From NCBI GenBank assembly GCA_003142955.1, contig PLOH01000057.1, forward strand, positions 56,536 to 91,971: DNA of 35,436 nucleotides, read 5' to 3'. The position numbers and the translations under genes are program-made. How positions within the stretch are numbered: position 1 is the stretch's first letter; every line of letters starts with the position of its first letter. Below, piece by piece: positions 1-9,518 of the stretch. The notes under the pieces were generated by a model that was given only the letters and a program-made list of their open reading frames with translations, ran no database searches and was not told where the DNA came from. This DNA is from Opitutia bacterium (GTDB lineage Bacteria > Verrucomicrobiota > Verrucomicrobiia > Opitutales > Opitutaceae).

Positions 1-128
1 CCCGCCAGCGGGCTTCCTACACCCGCACACCAATCGGTTCGCGAGCGCACGAGGAGAATTGCCAGCAATTGCATGATCCCGTATCGGTAGTCCGCTGAAC
101 GAAACCTGAAGTTTTGGGGAGGGGAGCT

Positions 129-193
129 GGGGAGGGGCGACAGCCCCGCCCCGCTTCTTGAGGAATGGCGGGGTACGGCGACCCCGCCCCACA
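129..193. repeat. GC-rich palindromic repeat pair (REP-like)
   Basis: Two GC-rich hairpin arms lie just past the stop of the histidine kinase gene. The second, at 167-193, starts GGCGGGGTACGGCGACCCCG and differs by very few bases from the arm at 11460-11486. It may protect or end the 3' end of the kinase transcript. The first 198 bases hold no convincing gene. Confidence 0.6.
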
Positions 194-198
194 CCGCT

Positions 199-1983
199 CT
201 AGCGGGGCAGGAGAAAAAAGAACTCCGTGCCGCGGCCAGGTTCGCTCGTGCACGCAATGCTGCCGCCGTGTGCCACGACGATCTCCCGGGCGATGGCCAG
301 TCCAAGGCCGGCGCCCTTCTTGGTCTGTCCCGGCACGCGATAGAACCTTTCGAAGACGTAGGGCAGGCTTGCCGGCGGAATCCCCGGTCCGCAGTCGCGG
401 ACCCCGAACTTGATGAAGCCGTCCGCGGCCGCTTCGGCGTACAACGTGATCTCGCTGTCCGGCGGCGAGTACTTGCTCGCGTTCGTCAGCAGGTTGATGA
501 ACACATGCCGGATCCGGTCCCGGTCGACCAGCACCGCCGGCGTGCCCGCAGCGACGTTGATCGTCAGCCGTTGACCAGCCGCTTCGATGATTGGCTTGAG
601 CTCGGCGGCCAGGGCGGCAAGCAGCTGATCCACCGGTTCGGACGTCCGGTTCAAGGCGGTGGCGCCACCTTCCAACCGGCTAAGATCGAGCAGGTCGTCG
701 ATGATGCGCAGCAAGCGGTCGGCATCGTCCCGCGCGGTCTCCAGCAGTTCCCGCTGCGCGGGCGCGACCTGGCCGAGATTCGGTTCGAGCAAAAGGTAGA
801 CCGCCATGCGCAGGCTCGTCAGCGGCGTTTTGAGTTCATGGCTGACCGTGCCGACGAGGTTGTTCTTGGCATCGTCCAGGAGTCGGAACTTCGTGACGTC
901 CTGCAGGAGGATGGCCGCCCCGCCAAAACCGGTGAGCGCATCGCCCACCGCGAGAATGCGCGGCAAAAAGTGGTGGTCTTCGCGACCGACCCGAAGGGTG
1001 ACCACCCGGTCATAGCCCGTGGGCAGATAGTGATCGCCCGACTCCAGAACGTCCGCGAGCGGCTGCCGGAGCGGCGCGGGGAGTCCGTCGGCAAACTCCG
1101 GCTCCCGCGCCAGCATCTCCGCTGCCGGATTCCGCAGTTCGATGTTGCCAGTTCTGGAGACCACGAAGACCGGATCCGGCGTCGAGGTGAGCGTCGCCTC
1201 CATCGTCCGCTGGGCGCGCAAGACCTTCGCGGTGGTGGCATCCCGGAAGGCCCGCAGCTTGGCGGCCATGGCATTGAAGGCCTTGGCGAGCTCACCCAGC
1301 TCATCATGCGACAGCACCGGCGCGTCGCGGTCGAGGGCTCCGTCGCCCAGCGCCACGGCCGAAGCGGTCAGGATTCCGATCGGCCGGAGCAGCGAACGGC
1401 TAAGCCGGTACGAGAGATAGAGCGAAAGGAGCACCGCGGCCGCCATCGCGCTCAGCAAGAGCTTCACCGTTGTCCGGGTAGTCCGGCCGGCACGGGTCAG
1501 TTCTGCCTGCATGACGTCGTGATCGAATTGCGCCAGGTTTTCCAGGGCTTTCAGCGTGGTGAAGCAGGCCGTCGCGGTCGCGCGGTCCACCGCCTGGCGG
1601 GACTGCGGGCCCACCTTGAGAAAGACCGCATCCGCCTCCGCCTGGGCCAGGAAGGAATCGTCGACGGCTTCAACCCATCGTGCACGCGGCGTGCCGGCCG
1701 CCGTCATCGACTGTTCGTGAAGATTCCGCGCAAAGAGGGCGCGCTGGGCATCGAACTGCCCGGTAGCGGCCGGATCGCCGGATTGCGCCTGGTAAAGCGC
1801 CCCGTTCATCGACGTGGCCGCATTCTTCATCACCTCCGTCGCCAACATCGCCCGGTAATTGGCCACCATGGTGAGTTCCAGCGAACGGCTCAGCTCCTGG
1901 CAGGTACGGACCGCATACCCGCCCATGGCGATCAGCAGGAGCAGCAGAGGGAGCAGGCCGAGATAAAGACGCGTGCGAAGCAT
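199..1983 (-). CDS. Membrane sensor histidine kinase, KinB-like (HAMP-PAS-HisKA-HATPase)
   Basis: This is the sensor of a two-component pair. It should autophosphorylate on a histidine and pass the phosphate to the regulator encoded just upstream. In the 594-residue protein I see membrane segments at about 6-25 and 173-194 enclosing a roughly 145-residue periplasmic sensor region. A HAMP linker (about 195-247) and a PAS-like region (about 262-365) follow. The H-box is VSHELKTP with the phospho-accepting His at 382. The ATP-binding domain has an N-box with Asn501, a G1 motif D530-C-G-P-G and a G2 motif near 557-561. All catalytic motifs are intact. The architecture resembles KinB of the KinB/AlgB family. 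The periplasmic ligand cannot be told from sequence. The start is the ATG at 1983; no clear Shine-Dalgarno is seen. Confidence 0.93.
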   Translation of the reverse strand: MLRTRLYLGLLPLLLLLIAMGGYAVRTCQELSRSLELTMVANYRAMLATEVMKNAATSMNGALYQAQSGDPAATGQFDAQRALFARNLHEQSMTAAGTPRARWVEAVDDSFLAQAEADAVFLKVGPQSRQAVDRATATACFTTLKALENLAQFDHDVMQAELTRAGRTTRTTVKLLLSAMAAAVLLSLYLSYRLSRSLLRPIGILTASAVALGDGALDRDAPVLSHDELGELAKAFNAMAAKLRAFRDATTAKVLRAQRTMEATLTSTPDPVFVVSRTGNIELRNPAAEMLAREPEFADGLPAPLRQPLADVLESGDHYLPTGYDRVVTLRVGREDHHFLPRILAVGDALTGFGGAAILLQDVTKFRLLDDAKNNLVGTVSHELKTPLTSLRMAVYLLLEPNLGQVAPAQRELLETARDDADRLLRIIDDLLDLSRLEGGATALNRTSEPVDQLLAALAAELKPIIEAAGQRLTINVAAGTPAVLVDRDRIRHVFINLLTNASKYSPPDSEITLYAEAAADGFIKFGVRDCGPGIPPASLPYVFERFYRVPGQTKKGAGLGLAIAREIVVAHGGSIACTSEPGRGTEFFFLLPR

Positions 1984-2190
1984 GTTGGCAGAGCCGCGTG
2001 GTCCGCGTGGGGGGCGCTAGCCCGCATATCCCATAGTTGCGCCCGTCGCTGCGATCGTTTTGGTGCAATAATTCATGTCTTGGGGCGGTTTGGTCATTAG
2101 CCCGGATGTCTCGATCATAAAGCCGGCTGTTTCGTGCATCGAACAGATTGTGGCTCTGTGGCGGAGTCAGGTGTGGGTGAAACATCCGGG

Positions 2191-3525
2191 CTACGACAGC
2201 CCAAGCTTCTGCCGCTTGCGATACAGGGTTGCCGGATCGATGCCTAGAGTACGAGCCGCGTCCTCGAGCGTGGCGCTGACCGCCAGAATCCGCCGGACGT
2301 GCTCCGCCTCCAACGCCTCGAGCGACACCCGCGCCCCGACCTGCACGGATGGGTCAAGCCGCCGGGAGAACTCCTCCGGCAAGTCAGCCAGAGTAAGGAC
2401 TTCGCCGTTGGCCAGGATGACTGCACGTTCAATCATGTTGCGCAATTCACGGAGATTCCCCGGCCAGGCGTAGGTGCGGAACGCCGCCGTTACCTCAGGG
2501 GAAAGACTCCGCAATTTCTTGCCCATGTGCCGGGAGAAGAACTCCAGCCCGCGGGCCGCCAGCCGCAGGAGATCACCCGGCCGCTCGTGCAGGCCGGGCA
2601 ACGCCACAGTAATGACATTGAGCCGGTAGAAGAGATCATGGCGGAACCGGCCGGTCCTGATTTCCGTCGCCAGATCGCGGTTGCTCGCGGCAATCACCCG
2701 CACGTTGGCCCGCCTTGGCCGGGCCTCACCCACCCGTTCGTATTCGCGATCCTGGAGCAGCCGCAGCAGCTTCGGCTGAATCTCCAGCGGCATCTCGCCA
2801 ATCTCATCGAGAAACAAGGTTCCCCCCTCGGCCGCGGCCACCTTCCCTAAGGTGTCCTGCACGGCGCTGGTGAAGGCGCCCTTCACATGCCCAAACAGCT
2901 CGCTTTCGAGCAGTTCCTTCGACAGGCTGGGACAATTGACCGTGACGAACGGGCGGTCGCGTTGGGCGCTCCGGCGATGGATTTCGCGCGCCAGCACGTT
3001 TTTGCCGGTACCGCTCGGGCCCAGGATCAGAATGGTGGCAGTCGTTTCTGCGGCCTTGAAGGCGATTTCAAACACCCGCTGCACCGCGGGTTCAACCGAG
3101 GTCAGATCGATCTCCGGCGATTCGTCGGCCAGCTGCGACTCGAGTTGCCGCACCCGTTGTTCCAGCGTGCGCGTCCGCGCAATCTTCTGCAACACCTGCC
3201 GGATCTGTTCCGGCGTGAACGGCTTCGGAATGAAGTCGAACGCGCCCCGGCGCATCGCTTCGACCGCGGTGGCGATGCTCGCAAAAGCCGTGAACATGAC
3301 CACAGCTAGCCCGGGAGCGCCTTGCAGCAACTTCTCCAGGACCTGCAGCCCGTCTTCGGCGCCGAGCTTGACGTCGAGAAAACATACGTCGAAGCCTTCG
3401 GTCTCCACCAGCTTGAGGGCCCGCGCGCCGGTGGGAGCTTCAACCGCCTCATGTCCCATCGTCTGCACCGCGATGGCGGTCGTCTTGCGGATGCTGGCTT
3501 CGTCGTCGACAATGAGGATTCGCAT
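2191..3525 (-). CDS. Sigma-54-dependent response regulator, NtrC family (AlgB-like)
   Basis: A DNA-binding response regulator and the likely partner of the kinase that follows on the same strand 207 bases downstream. It has a receiver domain (1-120) with the acidic pair D7-D8, phospho-acceptor D51 and Lys101. An AAA+ domain follows, with Walker A GPSGTGKN (169-176), Walker B ending LFLDE around D240, and the sigma-54 contact loop at 216-221. A Fis-type helix-turn-helix closes the protein (about 420-442). The contact loop reads GAFTSA rather than the usual GAFTGA. The length of 444 residues is normal for the family. It presumably activates RpoN promoters. No convincing -24/-12 site was found beside these genes, so its targets may lie elsewhere. 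Confidence 0.94.
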   Translation of the reverse strand: MRILIVDDEASIRKTTAIAVQTMGHEAVEAPTGARALKLVETEGFDVCFLDVKLGAEDGLQVLEKLLQGAPGLAVVMFTAFASIATAVEAMRRGAFDFIPKPFTPEQIRQVLQKIARTRTLEQRVRQLESQLADESPEIDLTSVEPAVQRVFEIAFKAAETTATILILGPSGTGKNVLAREIHRRSAQRDRPFVTVNCPSLSKELLESELFGHVKGAFTSAVQDTLGKVAAAEGGTLFLDEIGEMPLEIQPKLLRLLQDREYERVGEARPRRANVRVIAASNRDLATEIRTGRFRHDLFYRLNVITVALPGLHERPGDLLRLAARGLEFFSRHMGKKLRSLSPEVTAAFRTYAWPGNLRELRNMIERAVILANGEVLTLADLPEEFSRRLDPSVQVGARVSLEALEAEHVRRILAVSATLEDAARTLGIDPATLYRKRQKLGLS

Positions 3526-3627
3526 AGCGTTGGCGCACGGTCAGCTAAAGCCGCTTGGGGTTCCACGCCAACACCAAACATCCACCGGCGAGAGCGCGCC
3601 AGGCCGCCGCACGGGCCCAAAAGCCAA

Positions 3628-3655
3628 GGCGGGGCCGCCCGAAAGCGACCCCGCC
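3628..3655. repeat. GC-rich hairpin, REP-like
   Basis: GGCGGGG at 3628-3634 pairs with CCCCGCC at 3649-3655. The arm sequence matches the elements at 167-193 and 11460-11486, but the loop differs and the TGTAGG/CCTACA ends are missing, so it may be a decayed copy. Confidence 0.4.
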
Positions 3656-3784
3656 AAGTCCAGCTTCAACTATCATCCCGGACCGCGGGCGTCGATCGAC
3701 GGCCCGCCACCCGGGAATCACGAACCAAGACGCCGCGGATGGGTGCCCGGTTTCACGTGGTCAGGAAAATGTTTGGGCGCTACG

Positions 3785-3822
3785 CTCCCTCGACTTCGCT
3801 CGGGACCCTGAGCTGGTCGAAC
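3785..3822. repeat. Imperfect inverted repeat (TCGAC...GTCGA type)
   Basis: An imperfect palindrome runs CTCGAC-ttc-GCTCGGG then CCCTGAGC-tg-GTCGAACG. Elements of this shape are dispersed intergenic repeats in many bacterial genomes. It lies between the response regulator and the four-helix-bundle remnant. Confidence 0.55.
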
Positions 3823-3878
3823 GGGCGTCAGCGCCGCCTAGATGTTCGGGAGGAACTCGCGCATTCCATTTTTGATTT

Positions 3879-4085
3879 TTACGTTTTGACTTTTGCGCCT
3901 TGCTTCCTCGCCACCAGAGTCTTGCGGGAACTAACCATGATCGCAGTCAGCGCACCAGCCTCTTCGCAGAGCGGTTGCACCCTCCGCGCCGAGAGCAATC
4001 TTTCCTCAATCACAAGCTCCAGCCAGAACGCACTCTCGTCAGCCTCCTCTTCGACAACGCCCAGTTTCGAATAGAAGTTACAAAT
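3879..4085 (-). pseudogene. C-terminal remnant of a four-helix-bundle (23S rRNA IVP-type) protein
   Basis: In the same frame as the upstream permease and right after its stop codon, the minus strand reads NFYSKLGVVEEEADESAFWL and continues to a stop at 3879-3881. This resembles the C-terminal half of the roughly 120-residue four-helix-bundle proteins related to the 23S rRNA intervening-sequence protein, whose usual text is close to F.SKLGVVEEEADES..WL. There is no start codon and the N-terminal half is missing, because the frame is closed upstream by the permease TGA. It is most likely a dead fragment left by a deletion that joined the two genes. Family assignment is from memory of the consensus. 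Confidence 0.6.
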
Positions 4086-5318
4086 TCATTCGTAGCGCAA
4101 CGCTTCGATCGGATCGAGCGACGCGGCCTTCCACGCCGGATAGAACCCGAAGCCCACGCCGATGCCGGAACAAACCACGAGACCCAACACCGCCCAGTCC
4201 CACGGAAAGATTGCGCCAGCCTTCATCCACATCGCCACCAAATTGCCGACACCGACTCCCAGCGCGATTCCGAGCACCCCGCCCGCGAGTGAAATCGCGA
4301 TCGCCTCGACGAGGAACTGGATGAGGATCGATTTCTTTCGGGCTCCGATCGATTTCCGGATGCCGATCTCCTTGGTTCGCTCGGTGACGCTGACCAGCAT
4401 GATGTTCATGATGCCCACGCCGGCCGCGAGCAACGCGATACCGCTGATGACAAACGATCCACTCGTGACCGCGTCCGCCACCTTCCCAAAGATGCTCAGG
4501 ATCGAGTCGTTGGAATACAGTTCGAAGTCGTTCTCCGCCTCCGGGCCCAGGCCGCGCACAATGCGCATCATCGTTACGCCTTTGTCCATGTAATCATTGT
4601 AGACCAGATGGGACGGTGCCTCGGTAGCGATGTTGACCGTGTAGGTCTCCCCGCCCATGTCGCTGAAGAACCGGGTGATCGGGATCATCGCGATATTGTC
4701 ACTGCTCTGGCCGAACGTAGTCCCTTTTTCGACATACGTGCCAATGACCACGTAGGTGCGGCCTTTGATCTTGATCGTCTTGCCCAGGGGATTCTCGGAG
4801 GGGAAAAGCTTCTTGACGATGTCCTGTCCGATGATCGTCACCGGACGGCCGAGCTCGATGTCCTCGGGCTGGAAGTTGCGGCCCAGTTCAATGCTGTATT
4901 GATTGGCGTTGAGGAAGAATTCGTTGGTGCCGCCAAACGTGACATCGGGCGTGGTCTTGCGCCCGTTGTAAACCGCCTGGGCATCGTAGAGAATCACCTT
5001 GAGGCAAATCACGTCCGACGTGCCCTCCATGAGCTGCTGGTATCGCCGGGCCTGTTCAAGCGTGATATTGCGGCGCATCTCGTATTTGCGATGGTCCTGA
5101 CCGCCGCCGCCCACGATGGGCCATTTGCCAAACTGGAAGGTGTTCGAACCCAGGAAACTGAGGCCGGTTTCGATGGAGCCCCGCAGCGCCGTAATCGTCG
5201 TCATCACCCCGATGACCGAGAACACGCCGATCGTGATGCCCAGCATCGTCAGGCACGACCGGAGCTTGTTGACGCCGAGCGAGGTGAAGGCGATGCGAAG
5301 AATCTCGAAGAGAGGCAT
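4086..5318 (-). CDS. ABC transporter permease, MacB/FtsX type (second permease of the operon)
   Basis: An inner-membrane permease of a MacAB-like export system, 410 residues. The order is that of MacB permease parts: a first membrane helix at about 20-42, a large periplasmic core domain, then three C-terminal helices (roughly 290-400) of the FtsX domain. The cytoplasmic loop ERTKEIGIRKSIGARKKSI is the typical coupling segment, and the protein ends in SLDPIEALRYE, the usual FtsX-family ending. There is no attached ATPase domain; the ATPase is separate, two genes upstream. It is the last gene of the operon and is a paralogue, not a copy, of the permease before it. The gap to that gene carries an AT-rich inverted element. 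The ATG at 5318 has no Shine-Dalgarno, only a C/T-rich leader (TTCTTCCC). Confidence 0.92.
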   Translation of the reverse strand: MPLFEILRIAFTSLGVNKLRSCLTMLGITIGVFSVIGVMTTITALRGSIETGLSFLGSNTFQFGKWPIVGGGGQDHRKYEMRRNITLEQARRYQQLMEGTSDVICLKVILYDAQAVYNGRKTTPDVTFGGTNEFFLNANQYSIELGRNFQPEDIELGRPVTIIGQDIVKKLFPSENPLGKTIKIKGRTYVVIGTYVEKGTTFGQSSDNIAMIPITRFFSDMGGETYTVNIATEAPSHLVYNDYMDKGVTMMRIVRGLGPEAENDFELYSNDSILSIFGKVADAVTSGSFVISGIALLAAGVGIMNIMLVSVTERTKEIGIRKSIGARKKSILIQFLVEAIAISLAGGVLGIALGVGVGNLVAMWMKAGAIFPWDWAVLGLVVCSGIGVGFGFYPAWKAASLDPIEALRYE

Positions 5319-5328
5319 GGGAAGAACC

Positions 5329-5421
5329 GGTTTTCGATTTCAGATCTTTGATTTCAGATTTCCGATTACTTGTTCTGTCATACCGATCGAAAATCGGAGA
5401 TCAAAGATCGCAAATCCAAAC
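5329..5421. repeat. AT-rich inverted element (GATTT-type), copy A
   Basis: The left arm (5329-5368) is built of units such as TTTTCGATTTC and CTTTGATTTC. The right arm (5383-5421) carries the complement (GATCGAAAATCGG, ATCAAAGATCGC). The element fills the whole gap between the two permease genes and ends about 10 bases before the start of the downstream one. Related copies lie at 29752, 32286 and 35167. Confidence 0.7.
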
Positions 5422-6681
5422 TCATTCATAGCGCAGCGCCACCACGGGATCGAGTCGGGAGGCGCCCCACGCCGGGATGAAGCCGGAAAGGATTCCCGTG
5501 ACCACCGAAACCAGCATGCTGATGAAAACCAAATCCGGCGAAAACCGGACCGGAAAATTGGGCATCTGGAGGCGGATGCCGAGGAAGACCGTATAGGCGA
5601 AAATCATGCCGACCGCTCCGCCGATCAGACAGATCGACACGGCCTCGACCAGAAACTGCAGCAGGATCGTGCGCCGTCGCGCGCCGATCGCCTTGCGTGT
5701 TCCGATTTCCTTCGTGCGCTCCTTTACACTCACAAACGTAATGTTCATGATGCCGATGGCACCGACGAACAGCGACAGCCCGGTGACGAACAATCCCGCG
5801 AAGGCAATCGCCGTCTTGATCGGATCGAGCTGGGCCTTGAAGGCCTGCTGCTCGTTCACGCTGAAATTGTCGCGCTCACCGGGCAACTGGCCGCGCACCC
5901 GCCGCATGGCCCCGATCAGCTCATCCCGGGCGGCGTCCATCTTCAGCTTGTCCGCCACTTTCACCTGCAACTGCACGCCGCGGCGGCCGCCGAACATCTT
6001 GGAGAACGCCGAGATCGGCATCATGACCTGGTTGTCGAAGCTGAAGAGCCCCAGGAATTCACCCTGCTTGGCAAAGACGCCGATCACGGTGCACGGATGG
6101 CCGTCGATCTTCACCACCTCGCCCAGGGAAGACTGGCGCGGAAACAGCGCCTCGGCCACGGTGAATCCCAACACGCACACCGACCGGCCGCCGTTGGATT
6201 CAACCTCATTGAACAGCCGGCCCTCAGCGCAGTCCACGTTCGTGATGCGCGCATATTCCGCGGTCGTCCCCATCGCAAAGATCCCGTCCACGCGGCCGTC
6301 GCCATATTTGACCGAGCATCCCCGGCCGGCGCGAGGCACCGCGACATCCAGCAGAGAGTTGGGCGTATCCGCGATGAGCCGGTTCAATTTCTCGGCATCG
6401 GCGATCTGAATGTTCGGACGGTTGACGTAATTCCACCAGTCTTCCGCGCCGAACCAAGGCCATTTTTCAATGTAGAAGACATCGTTGCCCAGCATGGCCA
6501 GGCTATTCTCGAACCCGGTGTCGATGCCGCGGATCGCGGTGCCCATCAGCGTGACCGCGACAATGCCGATGATCACGCCCAACGCCGTGAGCACCGACCG
6601 CATCTTGTTCGCCCGAATCTGCGCCCACGCGATCCGGAACGACTCGGTTATTTCGTAGTAAAGGCGGGCAAGGGCTTTCAT
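5422..6681 (-). CDS. ABC transporter permease, MacB/FtsX type (first permease)
   Basis: An inner-membrane permease of the MacAB-like exporter, 419 residues from the chosen start. It has an N-terminal helix (VLTALGVIIGIVAVTLMG region), a long periplasmic core and three C-terminal helices. The coupling loop reads ERTKEIGTRKAIGARRRTI and the end is SRLDPVVALRYE. The ATG at 6681 is preferred over a possible start at 6729: the protein then begins MKALARLYYEITESFRIAW, like the paralogue, and the gene lies 13 bases after the ATPase stop instead of overlapping it. Two unlike permeases with one ATPase suggest a heterodimeric transporter. The substrate is unknown. Confidence 0.92.
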   Translation of the reverse strand: MKALARLYYEITESFRIAWAQIRANKMRSVLTALGVIIGIVAVTLMGTAIRGIDTGFENSLAMLGNDVFYIEKWPWFGAEDWWNYVNRPNIQIADAEKLNRLIADTPNSLLDVAVPRAGRGCSVKYGDGRVDGIFAMGTTAEYARITNVDCAEGRLFNEVESNGGRSVCVLGFTVAEALFPRQSSLGEVVKIDGHPCTVIGVFAKQGEFLGLFSFDNQVMMPISAFSKMFGGRRGVQLQVKVADKLKMDAARDELIGAMRRVRGQLPGERDNFSVNEQQAFKAQLDPIKTAIAFAGLFVTGLSLFVGAIGIMNITFVSVKERTKEIGTRKAIGARRRTILLQFLVEAVSICLIGGAVGMIFAYTVFLGIRLQMPNFPVRFSPDLVFISMLVSVVTGILSGFIPAWGASRLDPVVALRYE

Positions 6682-6694
6682 GGCCGACAGTAGT

Positions 6695-7450
<756 letters not shown>

Positions 7451-7514
7451 GGCAGCGGGCGTTCAGACGGAGCGGTTTTCCAGGTGGTCTCAAGGCAGCA
7501 ACGGGAGAACCGAT

Positions 7515-8918
7515 CTAGTTCTTTTCGTCCTTCTTCGATTTCTCGATCAACACCTTGGTCCCGTCCTTCAGCGTGCGACTGATGGCCGCGTAACTGCCGG
7601 AGACCACTTCATCGCCGACCTTCAAACCGCTCTTGATTTCGATGTACGTGTTATCCGCGACGCCGGTTTCCACCTGCCGCAACTTCACGCTATCGCCTTG
7701 CTTGATGAAAACGACCCGCAAGAGCTTCTCCAAGGTGCGCTTGGCTTCCTGGCGTTCCTTGACGACCTCGAGATCGTTGCCGGAACGTTCCTTCGCTTCT
7801 TTGGCGCGCTGCTCCTGGAGCTCCTCGCTCGTCTTGCCGCCTTCGGCGCGGACCGTGACGCTCTGCACCGGCACGGCGATCACGTCCTTCACGGTCTCGG
7901 TCGAGATATCGACGGTGCCGCTCATCCCCGGACGCAAATGGGCTTCCTTGTCGGTGATGCGGATCCGCACCAGGAAATTGGTGACCTCGTCGGAAGCCGA
8001 GGCGGCCAGCGCCGCCTGGTTGCTGCCGGCACTGGTGCCGCCCGTACTAAGCGCGGAACTGCTGATCTCGCTTACAATGCCATCAAACTTCCGGCCGGGG
8101 AAGGCATCGACGGCGATTGCCGTATGATCCCCCACCTTGACGTTGACGATGTCGTTTTCATTCACCTTCACCCGCACCTCCATGTTGTTGAGGTTGGCGA
8201 TGCGCATGACCTCCGTGCCGGCGAACTGGCCAGTCGCGACGACTCGCTCACCGACCTCGCTGTTCAACACGCTGATCGTGCCATCCATCGGCGCATACAG
8301 AGTGGTCTTGCTCAGCTGGTCGCGGAACTGGTTGAGCGCGCCCTCCGTCTGGCGAATGTTCGCGAGCGAGGCGGCGTAGTTGGCGCGGGCGACCTCCTGG
8401 TTGGTCTTGGCGGCTGTGTAGTCGGCATCCGAGATCAGCTTCTTCTTGTAGAGATCGTCGGCCCGGCGGTAATCCTCCTCCGCCTTGTCCTGATTTGCTT
8501 TCGCGAGCATGCTGCTGGCCTTGGATGAGCTAAGCGCCGCCTCCTGCTGATCGGCCTGTGCGGCATAGAAGTCAGGCTTGATGCGGATGATCACGTCGCC
8601 TGTCTTGACCGGCTGCCCTTCCTTGAACGGCAGGGCGATCAATTCTCCGGAAACTTCCGGCGCAATCCCGACCTCGATCTCCGGTTGTACCTTGCCAGTG
8701 GCAGTGACGAGATGCGTGATGGTGCGGATGACCGACTTCTCGGTCGTGACCGTTGTCGGCATGACCGCATGCTTGCCCTTGACCACGGCGGCAACGATCA
8801 GGCCAACGACAACCACAATGGCGGTGATAATCCACCACTTCCGGCGGGATTTCTTGCGGACCGGGACAACGGTCGGCGCAGCAGTGGTGCCGGGGACGGG
8901 AGAAGTGAAGGTGCTCAT
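7515..8918 (-). CDS. Periplasmic adaptor (membrane fusion protein), MacA/HlyD family
   Basis: The adaptor subunit joins the inner-membrane permeases to an outer-membrane channel. A single N-terminal membrane anchor (KWWIITAIVVVVGLIVAAVV) follows a short cytoplasmic Lys/Arg patch. Then come the first half of a lipoyl/barrel-sandwich domain (GEVSGEL-like region around APEVSGELIALPFKEGQPV), a long coiled-coil hairpin, the second lipoyl half (LYAPMDGTISVLNSEVGERV) and beta-barrel domains. The C-terminal part contains a charged insert rich in Glu/Arg/Lys (SEELQEQRAKEAKERSGN region) that is longer than in textbook MacA. The ATG at 8918 (MSTFTSPVPG) is preferred to one 18 codons upstream because it gives a typical short N-terminus. 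It is the first gene of the operon. No outer-membrane factor gene is nearby. Confidence 0.93.
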   Translation of the reverse strand: MSTFTSPVPGTTAAPTVVPVRKKSRRKWWIITAIVVVVGLIVAAVVKGKHAVMPTTVTTEKSVIRTITHLVTATGKVQPEIEVGIAPEVSGELIALPFKEGQPVKTGDVIIRIKPDFYAAQADQQEAALSSSKASSMLAKANQDKAEEDYRRADDLYKKKLISDADYTAAKTNQEVARANYAASLANIRQTEGALNQFRDQLSKTTLYAPMDGTISVLNSEVGERVVATGQFAGTEVMRIANLNNMEVRVKVNENDIVNVKVGDHTAIAVDAFPGRKFDGIVSEISSSALSTGGTSAGSNQAALAASASDEVTNFLVRIRITDKEAHLRPGMSGTVDISTETVKDVIAVPVQSVTVRAEGGKTSEELQEQRAKEAKERSGNDLEVVKERQEAKRTLEKLLRVVFIKQGDSVKLRQVETGVADNTYIEIKSGLKVGDEVVSGSYAAISRTLKDGTKVLIEKSKKDEKN

Positions 8919-9518
8919 GGTTTGATAGTCAAAGGGAACGGGAGATTTTGCTGAACCCGCCGTTCGATGCAAGCAACGGCTCGACCGAAGCCCAGAAAGC
9001 GTCGACTAGGCAGGCTGGAGTTTTGGGTTAGCGCAAGCACGACTGGTCACGTGGGTCTCAGGACATAGCAAATGAAGCCTCAGTTGCAGCGATTTTGGAT
9101 GAACGGGCGGGCGAAGGGACGGATGGCAGGATGCCGGACGCAGAACGGACCGGAGGCCTCCTGCGGCCAGGGTTGATTTGTTCTCGAAGAGAAGCCCCGG
9201 TCTCTGCCTGTAGGGGCGCACCTGGCGTGCGCCCGCATCGCATGATCTGTCCTCCGCGCCGGTAGGGGCGCAATCGCCACCGGCCGACACACGGATTCTG
9301 CCTCCGGGCGCCTGTAGGGGCGCAGCTTGTCTGCGCCCGCGTCGTTCGATTTGCCGTCGGGCGCAGACAAGCTGCGCCCCTACACCGACCAGGCCAATCT
9401 CGACTGCGGAGCCTGAAGATTGTCTAATCGGCCGCACGGAGCACCGGCATCACTTCCCGTTTCTCGCGAAAGCCCTTGCTTCGCACAAGGTCCGGGACAT
9501 TGCATCAGGCACCACCCA
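8919..9518. other. Intergenic region with clustered palindromic repeats
   Basis: This divergent spacer separates the exporter operon from the metallo-hydrolase gene. It contains no credible gene. Its centre (9209-9384) holds four related GC-rich hairpins. Promoters for both directions must lie here, but I cannot identify them with confidence. Confidence 0.5.
9209..9384. repeat. Cluster of four REP/REPIN-like palindromes
   Basis: Hairpins begin TGTAGGGGCGCA at 9209, GTAGGGGCGCA at 9262 and TGTAGGGGCGCA at 9313, and a fourth in reverse ends at 9384 with GCGCCCCTACA. The arms 9313-9338 and 9359-9384 are perfect 26-base inverted copies separated by 20 bases, the REPIN arrangement. The same 26 bases recur at 12100-12125. 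Confidence 0.85.

Larger units (their letters stand above)
3526..3878. other. Non-coding stretch upstream of the response regulator
   Basis: I see no credible gene here. It holds a GC-rich hairpin at 3628-3655 (GGCGGGG...CCCCGCC), a second dispersed repeat near 3785-3822, and the start of an AT-rich run at about 3865. The rest is featureless and could include the response regulator promoter, which I could not pinpoint. Confidence 0.5.

Noticed and set aside
268..2100. A 610-codon open frame antisense to the histidine kinase
   Set aside because: It is a high-GC shadow frame: Arg/Gln/Pro-rich text with no domain, while the opposite strand encodes a complete kinase with all motifs.
1984..2190. 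Possible sigma-54 promoter between regulator and kinase
   Set aside because: No sequence close to TGGCACG-N4-TTGC was found on either strand.
5116..6693. A 525-codon plus-strand frame across the permease genes
   Set aside because: It spans two real genes and the AT-rich gap on the other strand; the translation is His/Arg/Asp-rich without any recognisable domain.
9209..9384. A repeat cluster that could be taken for a short CRISPR array
   Set aside because: The units are inverted as well as direct, the spacings are unequal, and no cas gene is nearby; the structure fits REP/REPIN elements.
9420..9518. N-terminal extension of the metallo-hydrolase from a TTG codon
   Set aside because: The extension is unlike the family; the conserved start MSMRFCILGSGS begins at 9519.
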